From the NCBI GenBank assembly GCA_028876065.1, contig JAGWTI010000009.1, forward strand, positions 1-59,588: a stretch of DNA of 59,588 nt, in the 5' to 3' direction. Position 1 is the stretch's first letter; each line of letters opens with the position of its first letter. The position numbers and the translations under genes are program-made. This DNA comes from Nitrospirota bacterium (GTDB lineage: Bacteria > Nitrospirota > Nitrospiria > Nitrospirales > Nitrospiraceae). Shown piece after piece: positions 52,058-59,588 of this stretch. A model generated the notes under the pieces. It ran no database searches, was not told where the DNA came from, and saw only the letters and a program-made list of their open reading frames with translations.

Positions 52058-52647
52058 CAGGCCGGCGCGTCGGTGAAATGCTTGGTTTCAAGACAGCGGC
52101 GCAAATGTTTGCGCGCCCGATGCAACAACACCCAGAGGTTGGCCTGGCTGATCTTGAGCGCCGCACAGACCTCGTCCGCGCTCAACTCGTCCACCTCGCG
52201 CAGCGAGAAGACTTGGGCCATCTTCGGGGGCAATTCGCCGAGACATCGCGCGAGCACCTCCCAGAATTGCTTCTGCTCCAGCTCCCGGCTGGGATCGGCC
52301 GGCCAATCCTTGGGTGCCTGCCGGTCCACCCGCCAATGTCCGTCTCGATCGAAAACCGCCTCGTCGGGAAGGTCGTCCGCCATCTGCTCCACGTCCTCGG
52401 TCGGGGTTTCGCGACGACTCTTCCGGAACTGGTCCACCAGCTTATGCTTCAGAATCCCCACGAGCCAGCTCCGTTCGGAGGACCGGCCTGCAAACCGAGC
52501 CTTGGCCTGGAGCGCGGCCACAAACGTCTCCTGCACCAGCTCCTCGGCCAGCCGTTCGTCTCGGACTCTGGCGAGCGCAAACCGGAACAGACAATCCCCA
52601 TGCTGGTCCACCCAGGTTGCGGGATCGGAAAGGGATCGGGCCTGCAT
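52057..52647 (-). CDS. ECF-type RNA polymerase sigma factor
   Basis: A 196-residue sigma factor. Region 2: LFRFALARVRDERLAEELVQ, then ETFVAALQAKARF and RSWLVGILKHKLVDQFR. Region 4: LPPKMAQVFSLREVDELSA followed by VCAALKISQANLWVLLHRAR. The linker contains an acidic stretch and a WPADPSRELEQKQFW segment seen in other sigma factors of this size. The start at 52647 leaves two bases after the debranching-enzyme gene; 52707 would overlap it. It is distinct in sequence from the sigma factor at 48311-49012. Confidence 0.88.
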   Translation of the reverse strand: MQARSLSDPATWVDQHGDCLFRFALARVRDERLAEELVQETFVAALQAKARFAGRSSERSWLVGILKHKLVDQFRKSRRETPTEDVEQMADDLPDEAVFDRDGHWRVDRQAPKDWPADPSRELEQKQFWEVLARCLGELPPKMAQVFSLREVDELSADEVCAALKISQANLWVLLHRARKHLRRCLETKHFTDAPA

Positions 52648-52649
52648 CG

Positions 52650-54707
52650 TCACGAACCGGTCTTCCGTGCCCTGGTCTTTGGAAGAGACTGAGATTGGGC
52701 CTTCCACGAGGCCACACCGCCGTCCGGCGCAAGACCATGGATGTCTTCGACGAGGGAACGGAGCGGCTCCGCCACGGACCAGGCCTGGGCAAAGCAGCCG
52801 CGGGGCCGGTGGGGCGGCTCTCCGTCGAAGATTTCCGAGACCTGGCCCAGGCCCGCTTCGCCCAGATGTCGTTCGAGCCCGTCCAAAAAGGCGCGGGCCT
52901 TGTGCCGGGCGGCCGGCGTATTCTCGTGGGTTTTGATCCAGGCCGCCACAAAGGCTCCCAACAGATAGGCCCAGACCGTGCCTTGATGGTAGGCCCCGTC
53001 GCGGCTGACCACGTCTCCGTCGTAATACGGCCGGTACCGGGGATCGCTCGGCGGCAGGGTCCGCAACCCGACCTGCGTCAACAACTCGACCTCCACGGCC
53101 AGCACAACGTGCCAGGCCTGATCCGCTTCCAGAAGCTGGTCGTCCAGCGCCACGGCATAGAGTTGATTCGGCCGGAGGCTGGAATCGTCTCCTTGCTCCC
53201 CGTCCACCACATCATAGAGATACCCGCCCTCCGCGTACCAGAACCTGGCACGGAAAGATTCGATGGCACGAGCCCGGTCCTCCGCGCAGCGCTTGGCATA
53301 GGCCTTGTCGCCGAACCGAGCGGCCAGCGCTTCCCCGACGGACAGGGCATGGACCCACAGAGCCTGGATTTCCACCGCCTTGCCCCGGCGCGGCGTCACG
53401 ACCCAATCCCCGACCTTGGCATCCATCCAGGTCAACTGCACGTTCGGGGCGCCGCCGGTCACCAGGCCGTCCGTATCCACCCGGATGCCGTATCTGGTCC
53501 CCTGGCGATAGCCGTCCAGCACGGCCCTCACGGCCGGCCAGCCGACCCGTTTCACCGCCGTCTGGTCTCCCGTATAGGCCAGGTACCGGCCGACGGCCCG
53601 GACAAACCACAAGGACGCATCGATCGTATTGTATTCCGGCACCTCCCCTGCGTCGGGAAACCGATTCGGGATCATGCCCTCGGAAATGTGGGCGGCGAAC
53701 GCCGCGATGATCTGCCTGGCTTCCGCATACCTCCCGGTGACCAGGCAAAGGCCCGGCAGGCAGATGAACGTATCCCGCCCCCAGTCGGTGAACCAGGGAT
53801 AGCCGGCCAGCACCGTCTTCTGCCGGCCCCGCTCGACGACATAGGCATCGGCGGCCCGCCACAGGGCATGGACCAGGGGATCGTCGGTCGGAGCTTGCTG
53901 CAGCGCGTCTTCGTGGCGGCGCGAACGCGACCTCCGACGCTGCTCCGTGCGAATCGCCTCCTCCGCATCGGCGGCCGTCACCGCTTCCGTCGTGAAGACG
54001 ATCTGGGCCGGCTGCCGCTCCGTCAGCGTGAACGTGAAGGAGCCGGGCGACCACCAATCCTCCTCGCAATCCAAGCCGCGCTCCTGCTCGATCGGATACT
54101 GGATCCGGCGGTACCAATCAGGCTCGTGCCGGTACGTGCCGTTGTGCAAGGCTTTGACGGCCGGCATAGCCTGGTACGGCTGCCACAGCACCGAGCCTCT
54201 TTTGATCAGGACATCCGGCCGCAGGACCCCGTTCTCTCGATGCAGCTGATGGTGGTCCCGGCCGGTGAGCATGGGCCGGACATTCAATCGGACCGGCTCC
54301 CCGCCCCGGTCGAGGATCGTCCAGCGGACCACGGTCAGGTTGTACCCTTGCGGGCAGAAGATTTCCCTGGTCAGCCGAATACCCTGGCTTTCATAGAGCC
54401 AGGTCGGCCAGGGCTCGGTCGAGAAGCCGACGCAGCGGCTGCAGCCGTCGGGATGGACCGCGCCTGGATAGAGGTTCGTGGACAAGGCGCAGGTTTGCCC
54501 CCCGACCTCCCACTGTTCCTCCAGATGATTCACCAGGACGACTCGATCCACCGGAGGGCGGCGCGCGATCAGGAGCAAGCCGTGGTAGCGGCGCGTGTTG
54601 GCCCCCGCGACCGTTCCGGAGGCATAGCCGCCCCGGCCGTTGGCTTCCAGCCATTCCAGACTCAGCGCGCGGCCGAGGTCCTGGCAGTCTGTCGCGGGAA
54701 TCTTCAT
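52650..54707 (-). CDS. Glycogen debranching enzyme (amylo-alpha-1,6-glucosidase)
   Basis: A 685-residue enzyme of the bacterial/archaeal GDE type. The N-terminal domain starts SLEWLEANGRGGYASGTVAG and NTRRYHGLLLIA, the standard signature. The C-terminal (alpha/alpha)6 GH133-like catalytic domain has YPWFTDWGRDTFICLPG near residue 305 with the conserved Asp, then EYNTIDASLWFVRAVG and QGTVWAYLLGAFV. It hydrolyses alpha-1,6 branch points of glycogen in the cytoplasm. Gaps to the neighbours are 6 and 2 bases, so it belongs to the AKR/CoA-binding/sigma run. Confidence 0.92.
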   Translation of the reverse strand: MKIPATDCQDLGRALSLEWLEANGRGGYASGTVAGANTRRYHGLLLIARRPPVDRVVLVNHLEEQWEVGGQTCALSTNLYPGAVHPDGCSRCVGFSTEPWPTWLYESQGIRLTREIFCPQGYNLTVVRWTILDRGGEPVRLNVRPMLTGRDHHQLHRENGVLRPDVLIKRGSVLWQPYQAMPAVKALHNGTYRHEPDWYRRIQYPIEQERGLDCEEDWWSPGSFTFTLTERQPAQIVFTTEAVTAADAEEAIRTEQRRRSRSRRHEDALQQAPTDDPLVHALWRAADAYVVERGRQKTVLAGYPWFTDWGRDTFICLPGLCLVTGRYAEARQIIAAFAAHISEGMIPNRFPDAGEVPEYNTIDASLWFVRAVGRYLAYTGDQTAVKRVGWPAVRAVLDGYRQGTRYGIRVDTDGLVTGGAPNVQLTWMDAKVGDWVVTPRRGKAVEIQALWVHALSVGEALAARFGDKAYAKRCAEDRARAIESFRARFWYAEGGYLYDVVDGEQGDDSSLRPNQLYAVALDDQLLEADQAWHVVLAVEVELLTQVGLRTLPPSDPRYRPYYDGDVVSRDGAYHQGTVWAYLLGAFVAAWIKTHENTPAARHKARAFLDGLERHLGEAGLGQVSEIFDGEPPHRPRGCFAQAWSVAEPLRSLVEDIHGLAPDGGVASWKAQSQSLPKTRARKTGS

Positions 54708-54713
54708 CCCACC

Positions 54714-55151
54714 CTATTCACTGGTTCGCTTCTTCCACTCTTTCTTCCAGCAGCGATCCATGACGACCAGCAGGCCGGCCCGCTGGGCGCGTTGCGCGGC
54801 ATCCTCGTCGATCACCCCTTCCTGAAGCCAGACGGCCTTCGCGCCGACTTTGATTGCCTGATCCACCACCCCGCCGGCTTCTTCGGACTTCCGGAAGACG
54901 CTCACCAGATCGACCCGACCGGGCACGGCGGCCAGCGACGCATAGGCCGTCTGACCGAGGACCGGTATTTCGAGCGGATTGACGGGAACGATCCGGTAAC
55001 CCTGCTGCTGCATGGAGGAGGCCACGTCGTAGGCAGGGCGCGTCGGATTGGCCGAAAGGCCGACGACGGCGATCGTGCGACATTCGTCGAAGATGCGCCG
55101 GATCGTCTCAGGACTGAATTTGATGCTGTTCGCGCCCGATGCGTCCGTCAT
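54714..55151 (-). CDS. CoA-binding domain protein (YccU-like)
   Basis: A 145-residue Rossmann-fold protein. TIAVVGLSANPTRPAYDVA near residue 28 is the CoA-binding loop, YRIVPVNPLEIPVLGQTAY and KAVWLQEGVIDEDAA complete the pattern of single-domain CoA-binding proteins of unknown role. ATG at 55151 is chosen for length; it overlaps the 3' end of the aldo/keto reductase gene by 44 bases, an unusually long overlap for genes that look co-transcribed. Confidence 0.85.
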   Translation of the reverse strand: MTDASGANSIKFSPETIRRIFDECRTIAVVGLSANPTRPAYDVASSMQQQGYRIVPVNPLEIPVLGQTAYASLAAVPGRVDLVSVFRKSEEAGGVVDQAIKVGAKAVWLQEGVIDEDAAQRAQRAGLLVVMDRCWKKEWKKRTSE

Positions 55152-56142
55152 AGGCCCTCGAGGATTTAAAGAGTTCAAAGCGTCCGTCGGCCGCGTAGGC
55201 GGCGACGCGGGTCCTGAGCGCGACCCGCTCGTCCTGGCTCATGGGCACGAACCGACGGACGATATCGAGGTTTTGCGTGAGGACTGCGCGCGAATCGATG
55301 CCGCTCACCACCGTGGCCACGGGCAGGCTGAGGACGTACCGCAAGGCCTCTTCGGGGGTGATCACCCGCTGCTTGATCGGCTCACCGTTGCCGCTCAACG
55401 TCTTCATGGCCAGAGGCGCAATGCCCCGGCGCGTCAATTCCGGCAACACGTCCCGTTCGAAGCTCCGAAACGTCCCGTCGAAGACGTTCAACGGCAGTTG
55501 GCAGGTGTCGAAGGGGAAGTTCCGCGCCAACATCTTCAAATGGATGGTCGGGTCCTTGTGGCCGGTGAAGCCGATGAACCGGACCTTGCCTTGTTTCTTG
55601 GCTTCGACCAAGGCCTCGACGGCCCCGCCCGGCGCAAAGTGCCGGTCCGGATCGTCTTCGTAGATCACTTCGTGAATCTGCCAGAGGTCCAGATAATCGG
55701 TGCGCAACCGTCGCAAGGATTCCTCGAGTTGCTGCATCGCCACGTGCTTGTCCCGGCCGTGGGAGCAGACCTTGGTCATCAGGAAGACCTTGTCGCGCCG
55801 TCCGACCAACGCCTTGCCCATCCATTCCTCGGCCCGGCCGCCCGCGTACTCCCAGGCGTTGTCCATGAAATCGATCCCTGCGTCGATCGCTTCATGCACG
55901 AGGCTGACGGCTTCCGCCTCGCTCCCGAACCGCGACAAATGCGCTCCGCCCAGGCAGAGAGCCGACACCTCAACGCCTGTCCTGCCGAGCGGCCGACGCG
56001 GCACCGTACCGGTTGACGCCTGCGCACCGACCTCGTCGAGAGCCCTGGCCCAGTCCAAGGGGCCGGTCAGTGCCACCGTGGCTCCGGCCAGCCCCAGGGC
56101 CTTGAGGAGTTCCCTCCGATTCAACCGACGGGAGAAAGCCAT
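55108..56142 (-). CDS. Tat-exported aldo/keto reductase
   Basis: A 344-residue protein. A twin-Arg leader (LNRRELLKALGLAGAT) precedes the aldo/keto reductase barrel: FMDNAWEYAGGRAEEWMGKAL with catalytic Asp and Tyr, LMTKVCSHGRDK with Lys and QIHEVIYEDDP with the active-site His. The NADPH-binding end has VVSGIDSR. Export of a folded cofactor-containing oxidoreductase fits the Tat route. Substrate unknown. First of the minus-strand run leading into the debranching enzyme and sigma factor. Confidence 0.87.
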   Translation of the reverse strand: MAFSRRLNRRELLKALGLAGATVALTGPLDWARALDEVGAQASTGTVPRRPLGRTGVEVSALCLGGAHLSRFGSEAEAVSLVHEAIDAGIDFMDNAWEYAGGRAEEWMGKALVGRRDKVFLMTKVCSHGRDKHVAMQQLEESLRRLRTDYLDLWQIHEVIYEDDPDRHFAPGGAVEALVEAKKQGKVRFIGFTGHKDPTIHLKMLARNFPFDTCQLPLNVFDGTFRSFERDVLPELTRRGIAPLAMKTLSGNGEPIKQRVITPEEALRYVLSLPVATVVSGIDSRAVLTQNLDIVRRFVPMSQDERVALRTRVAAYAADGRFELFKSSRAYDGRIGREQHQIQS

Positions 56143-56282
56143 GGCCGGTCCTCGCGCAACAAATGAGCCGCTCTGCGTCGAAGCTTAGCAAAGGTGGACG
56201 CAGAAGGCCAGCCGCGGAACTTAACCCGTCAGGAAAGACGCCGGACCACCCAAACCGTTGTCCCTTCTTCCCGGCCCTCTCT

Positions 56283-56310
56283 TATCATGATATAGTCATA
56301 ATCCTGATAT
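56283..56310 (+). promoter_or_regulatory. Putative operator of the Phd/ParE module
   Basis: TATCATGATA at 56283-56292 is a perfect 10-base palindrome, and a related half-site ATCCTGATAT follows at 56301-56310, ending 17 bases before the antitoxin ATG. AT-rich dyads in this position are typical autoregulation sites for Phd/YefM antitoxins. GGGAGG at 56318-56323 is the ribosome site. Confidence 0.5.
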
Positions 56311-56327
56311 CTCTTCAGGGAGGTCCC

Positions 56328-56603
56328 ATGCCCACCATCAAGCCGATTTCCGACTTGCGGAACAAAGCCAACGAAATCTCGGACCTCGTGCACAAGCACA
56401 AAGAACCGGTCTTCATCACGAAGAACGGCGAAGGCGACATGGTCGTCATGTCGTTGACCCACTATGGGGAAATGCAGAAGCGGCTGGAACTTTACGGCAA
56501 ACTCGCCGTCGCCGAGTCTCATGCGAAAGCGGGAGACAAGGGCCGGGCATTGCACCGGGTCGTGGCCGACCTGAGGAAACGCATCCGTGAGTCCAAAGCT
56601 TAA
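56328..56603 (+). CDS. Phd/YefM family antitoxin
   Basis: A 91-residue protein. The N-terminal DNA-binding half has KPISDLRNKANEISDLVHK, followed by EPVFITKNGEGDMVVMSL, the core of the Phd/YefM fold. The C-terminal half (residues 55-91) is charged and helical, and would wrap the toxin. It should repress its own operon and neutralise the ParE-like toxin. ATG at 56328 lies behind GGGAGG. Its end overlaps the toxin gene by 17 bases. Confidence 0.88.
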   Translation: MPTIKPISDLRNKANEISDLVHKHKEPVFITKNGEGDMVVMSLTHYGEMQKRLELYGKLAVAESHAKAGDKGRALHRVVADLRKRIRESKA

Positions 56604-56907
56604 ACGCAGCGTTCGCCTCCTCTCGATTGCGGAGCAGGACCTTCAGGAGCTCCTGCTCTATGTCGCCGCGGAGAACTCTACGGCTGCACTGGTCTTGGCA
56701 GACAAGATCGAAGCGGAGCTAGCCAAGCTCGGAACCTATCCCTACCTGGGGAAAATCCCGCAGGATACCCATCTGGCCCAACTCGAGTATCGAGTCTTGG
56801 TGGTCGGGGACTATCTGCTCTTTTACAAGATCAAGGGCCGGACGATCCTGATTTATCGGATACTCCACGGCGCCCGAGACGTACCAAGATTATTGGAGGA
56901 TGCGTAG
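56587..56907 (+). CDS. RelE/ParE superfamily toxin
   Basis: A 106-residue protein starting at GTG. LLSIAEQDLQELLLYVA and AALVLADKIEAELAKLGTYP are the ParE-type helical hairpin, and YRVLVVGDYLLFYKIKGRTILIYR with HGARDV gives the terminal beta-strands and Arg typical of the fold. ParE members poison gyrase, RelE members cut mRNA on the ribosome; the motif set suits the ParE side, but activity is not proven. Overlaps its antitoxin gene. Confidence 0.87.
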   Translation: MSPKLKRSVRLLSIAEQDLQELLLYVAAENSTAALVLADKIEAELAKLGTYPYLGKIPQDTHLAQLEYRVLVVGDYLLFYKIKGRTILIYRILHGARDVPRLLEDA

Positions 56908-57145
56908 CCTGCGTGGGTTTTGTTGTGAAAGCATTTTCTGGTCAGAGAGTAAGTTAGCGAAGCAAATTGGCACGACGCCCGTGGTGCTCCCGGAACGCGC
57001 ACCCAAGAAGGACCTCGCTCGACGGCCGTAGTAGGACCAACACGGGTGCCATTTCAGAAGCTTGCGCAGAGCAGAAATGTTAGAAAAAATGAAGAGCGCG
57101 TATTTGAGTTGAGGCGGTAGCAGGTATCACGGGCAACCACCCAGC
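56908..57145. other. Gene-free spacer before the GIY-YIG gene
   Basis: About 240 bases with no convincing gene. One plus-strand stretch (56950-57030) reads as SKLAKQIGTTPVVLPERAPK and then stops; it might be a remnant of a transposase-like gene, but this is too short to call. GC content drops toward the right as the GIY-YIG gene is approached. No copy of the missing PIN-gene part was found here. Confidence 0.4.
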
Positions 57146-59350
57146 GTGGCCTCTCAGAGGGTGAAGATATTGAGTCGTACAAAAGCGAAGCCTCCTGGAT
57201 TCTGGACACCAAGGGCAATAAAGGAAGAAGCCAGGCGCTTCACACATAGGTCTGATTTCAAAAGGCTTGCTTCTGGGGCTTGGAGGGCAGCCAAAGACAT
57301 TGGCATTTATGAGACCGTAGTTTCGCATATGACTGCAAAACTAACACGAAGGCTCTGGACCAAGGAAGAAGCACTCGCTGAGGCTAAGAAGTACAAGCAC
57401 AAGTCTGAATTCAGACGGGAATATCCAGGAGCATACGACGTCGTTCTCCGTCTAAAGCTTATGCCCCTCCTTGAAGATCATTTTGTCCGCCCCTCTGCCG
57501 AGAGCAAGTGGACATATCCTAAGATTCTCGCTGAGGCACGGAAATCCAGTGCGCGAACCGAGTTCTTCAAAAAGTCGAAAGCAGCGTATCGAGCAGCCCA
57601 AAGAACAGGCGTTCTCTCCAAAGTCTGTCAACACATGATCGAACATGCCAAACCTGCCGGATATTGGACTGAGACAAGAATACTAAGCGAAGCAAAGAAG
57701 CACAAAACCAGAACGTCATTTATAAAGAGGGCGCCAGGCGCCTATAGATGTGCCGTCCAGCTAGGAATTTTAGAGCAGGCATACTCGCACATGCCAAGAG
57801 TGGGCTCAAAGTATAAGAGAGCGATTTACGCATTTGAGTTCCCTGACAAAACCGTATACGTAGGTCTTACTTTCAACTTCGAGCGACGTTACCGGGAACA
57901 CATGGGGAAGAGTGGGCTCCTAAAAGAGAAAACAAGGCAGCTCGGACATACGTTCGTTAAATTCGACAGATGGTATGAAAAGGACATTGCGGCTATAAAA
58001 GAACAGGAACAAATTGAGGAATATCTCCGACAAGGATGGACGGTCCTAAATAAGGCAAAAGCTGGGGGTCTTGGGAAGGATAAGTTTTGGACGATCGAAA
58101 TGATTGAACGCGAGGCAGCAAAATATTCTTCTATTTATGACTTTCGCACTAAAGCGCCGAAAGCCTATTCTGCAGCCTCTCGGATGGGCATTCTTAAGAA
58201 GATGACTAAAAATCTGACCGCGAGAATGCGGCCTCATGGCTATTGGAATCTTACCGCCATCGCCAAGGAAGCAAAGAAATATACGTCGCGATCATCTTTT
58301 CAAAAGGAATCGCCGTCAGCCCACCAAGCAGCAAAACGACTCGGAATTTTCGAGCAAGTGTGTAAGCATATGATCCGGAAAAGTGTTCCGGTGGGTTACT
58401 GGACCAAAGAACGCATCCTCAGTATCTCCCGAAAATACCCAACACTCAGTGATTTTCTGAAGAATGAAGACAGGGCAGCGAAGGCTGCGAGAAGGCTTGG
58501 CGTTTATCAAGAAGCCCTATCTCACCTGCAACGAACTCGCACTCCTCCAGGCTTTTGGACGCCAGAAAAGATTCGTGTCGAGGCAAGCAATTTCAAACAC
58601 CGAGCAGACTTCTGGAAGAACTCACCAGGTGCCTATAAAGCTGCCGGCGATTTTGGGATCAGAGACGAAGTGTGTACGCACATGAAACCGAAGGAGGTGC
58701 GGCGAGGAGCGGCGGTTGAAGTTAACGGGAAACAATACTCTTCGATTACAAAAGCGGCGAAAGCATTTGGGCTCGATGGCCAATTAGTTGCACACCGGCT
58801 GCGGATGGGGTGGCAACCAGAGGAGGCATTCGAGTTGGTTTCTCGAGAAAGGCCCACGCCAGGAATCGCAATTTCGTTTCGGGGAAAACATTATCGAAGT
58901 CGAAGTGCTTTAGCACGCGCCTATCATGTTGATATTAAACTACTAGAGCAACGGCTCAAGTTCGAATGGTCGCTTGAAGAAGCACTTGGACTGGTCCCAA
59001 GGAATAACTTTAAAGGTCCCAAAGCTATTACTGTCAACGGGACAAAATATAGATCTCTTGCTCAAGCAGCCGCGGTCATTGGTAAAAAGCGAGCCACTAT
59101 AGCCGCACGGCTAAAATTTGGTTGGACACTAAAGCAGGCATTTGGTCTGGAACCGCCACCCCAACGGCTCGTGAAGGGCCGCGAGATCACCGTGGAAGGA
59201 AAAACCTTTGAGAGTATCGGACAAGCAGCCAGATATTACGGATTGAATCCGAAGATCGTAGACGCGCGGCTAAGAAGCGGCTGGAGCATCGAGGAAGCAC
59301 TTGATATCGTTCGAAGGCCAAGAAGCTTAAAAGGAAGAATCGGTCCATGA
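57146..59350 (+). CDS. GIY-YIG nuclease flanked by multiple DNA-binding-like repeat modules
   Basis: A 734-residue protein. A GIY-YIG domain (about 224-310) has AIYAFEF and VYVGLT in the motif position, the Arg in ERRYREHMG and the catalytic Glu in KEQEQIEEYL with NKAKAGGLG. On each side are four copies of a ~45-residue module of pattern GYWT-I-EAKKY-SF-AYKAA-GI-HM (about 18-215 and 315-513). The C-terminus has four copies of another module (NGKQYSSITKAAKAFGLD type, ending R-GW-EEA-L; about 518-725), NUMOD1-like. This is the plan of homing-type or phage nucleases with stacked DNA-recognition helices. Start uncertain (GTG at 57146 or 57161). Strikingly low GC for the window. Its stop lies in the flanking PIN gene sequence. 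Confidence 0.85.
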   Translation: MASQRVKILSRTKAKPPGFWTPRAIKEEARRFTHRSDFKRLASGAWRAAKDIGIYETVVSHMTAKLTRRLWTKEEALAEAKKYKHKSEFRREYPGAYDVVLRLKLMPLLEDHFVRPSAESKWTYPKILAEARKSSARTEFFKKSKAAYRAAQRTGVLSKVCQHMIEHAKPAGYWTETRILSEAKKHKTRTSFIKRAPGAYRCAVQLGILEQAYSHMPRVGSKYKRAIYAFEFPDKTVYVGLTFNFERRYREHMGKSGLLKEKTRQLGHTFVKFDRWYEKDIAAIKEQEQIEEYLRQGWTVLNKAKAGGLGKDKFWTIEMIEREAAKYSSIYDFRTKAPKAYSAASRMGILKKMTKNLTARMRPHGYWNLTAIAKEAKKYTSRSSFQKESPSAHQAAKRLGIFEQVCKHMIRKSVPVGYWTKERILSISRKYPTLSDFLKNEDRAAKAARRLGVYQEALSHLQRTRTPPGFWTPEKIRVEASNFKHRADFWKNSPGAYKAAGDFGIRDEVCTHMKPKEVRRGAAVEVNGKQYSSITKAAKAFGLDGQLVAHRLRMGWQPEEAFELVSRERPTPGIAISFRGKHYRSRSALARAYHVDIKLLEQRLKFEWSLEEALGLVPRNNFKGPKAITVNGTKYRSLAQAAAVIGKKRATIAARLKFGWTLKQAFGLEPPPQRLVKGREITVEGKTFESIGQAARYYGLNPKIVDARLRSGWSIEEALDIVRRPRSLKGRIGP

Positions 59351-59588
59351 GTTCGAATGCGCGCTCAAGCCCCGCCATATCCATCGCCCAGATAGACACG
59401 CCTCCTTGCAGGATAAAATCCTGAAGCCGGCGGACGCCGAGACTCCCCGGCGTCAGCAAATGGCAGGCCTCGGTGAGAACCGGAATCGTCGTGCTAAGCG
59501 GTTCGCGAAGGGAACGGAGGGTTTCTTGACAGCGAGCGTGGAAGGTATCTTGAGGATCGAAGAGGGCGATGAAAGGGCCGGTGTCGAC
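59341..59588 (-). pseudogene. PIN-domain (VapC-like) gene, truncated; 5' end outside the window
   Basis: The minus strand from the window edge encodes VDTGPFIALFDPQDTFHARC (first acidic residue of the PIN site), TTIPVLTEACHLL (conserved Glu) and AGLERAFELMDR. There the sequence should continue with the second acidic cluster (usually MDLADA), but the GIY-YIG gene begins and the frame runs on 51 codons into its antisense, stopping at 59187. So the gene is cut at about 59341. PIN toxins are RNases that need all the acidic residues, so this copy should be inactive. Confidence 0.8.

Noticed and set aside
52314-55169. 951-codon open frame opposite the debranching enzyme and sigma factor
   Set aside because: Shadow frame without motifs; the minus strand encodes three clear proteins across it.
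56950-57030. Transposase fragment before the GIY-YIG gene
   Set aside because: About 20 codons resembling no family clearly; too short to support.
59187-59340. Continuation of the PIN-domain frame as coding
   Set aside because: These codons are antisense of the GIY-YIG repeats and have no PIN features; only the part to 59341 is real PIN sequence.

Overview
The window is GC-rich, densely coded chromosomal DNA. The mix of proteins (several hybrid histidine kinases with C-terminal receivers, a DUF3365 haem protein, a DHH/CBS/tRNA-nucleotidyltransferase fusion, a TIGR04283-type glycosyltransferase, haem-copper-like membrane protein) and the ~120-bp palindromic repeats suggest a Nitrospirota bacterium, probably Nitrospira-like. 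This assignment is inference from gene content; no rRNA or tRNA gene was seen.

Layout. 1-5000: a YgiT-type zinc-finger gene, an LPP20/FlgT-like TPR protein, an HtrA-like protease, and a HepT/MntA toxin-antitoxin module lying between a lipoprotein gene and a truncated duplicate of its 3' end, beside a decayed small gene. 5000-9300: thiD, a haem-copper-oxidase-like membrane protein, an alpha/beta hydrolase and a small membrane protein in one run, then a lower-GC AbiV gene. 9300-14700: a large hybrid kinase, a methyltransferase, a MOSC protein and prmA. 14700-24000: a membrane-anchored MutS-like ATPase, a small lipoprotein, an Lhr-type helicase, an epimerase and a CPBP protease. 24000-40200: three more histidine kinases, one of them with an RmuC-like N-terminus, plus an aminotransferase/haem-protein pair, amidohydrolase, J-domain protein, MFS transporter, outer-membrane barrel and the tRNA nucleotidyltransferase.

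40200-47500 is a tightly packed minus-strand run: cytochrome b, Tat-exported MsrP-like molybdoenzyme, DUF3047 protein, thioredoxin-like protein, second molybdoenzyme (frameshifted here), radical SAM protein, DUF547 lipoprotein, ferritin-like protein and glycosyltransferase. It looks like an envelope redox system. 47500-56200 holds two ECF sigma/zinc-finger anti-sigma pairs around a flavoprotein disulfide reductase/TVP38 pair, then glycogen debranching enzyme, CoA-binding protein and an exported aldo/keto reductase. 56200-59588 is an accessory tail: a Phd/ParE module and a low-GC 734-codon GIY-YIG nuclease gene made of repeated DNA-binding-like modules, whose 3' end truncates a PIN-domain gene.

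Two repeat classes run through the region. Three palindromic elements (two abutting stop codons, all with terminator-like complementary ends) and at least nine 7-bp-phased repeat arrays, several of them inside reading frames or supplying stop codons, give the window its most unusual character.
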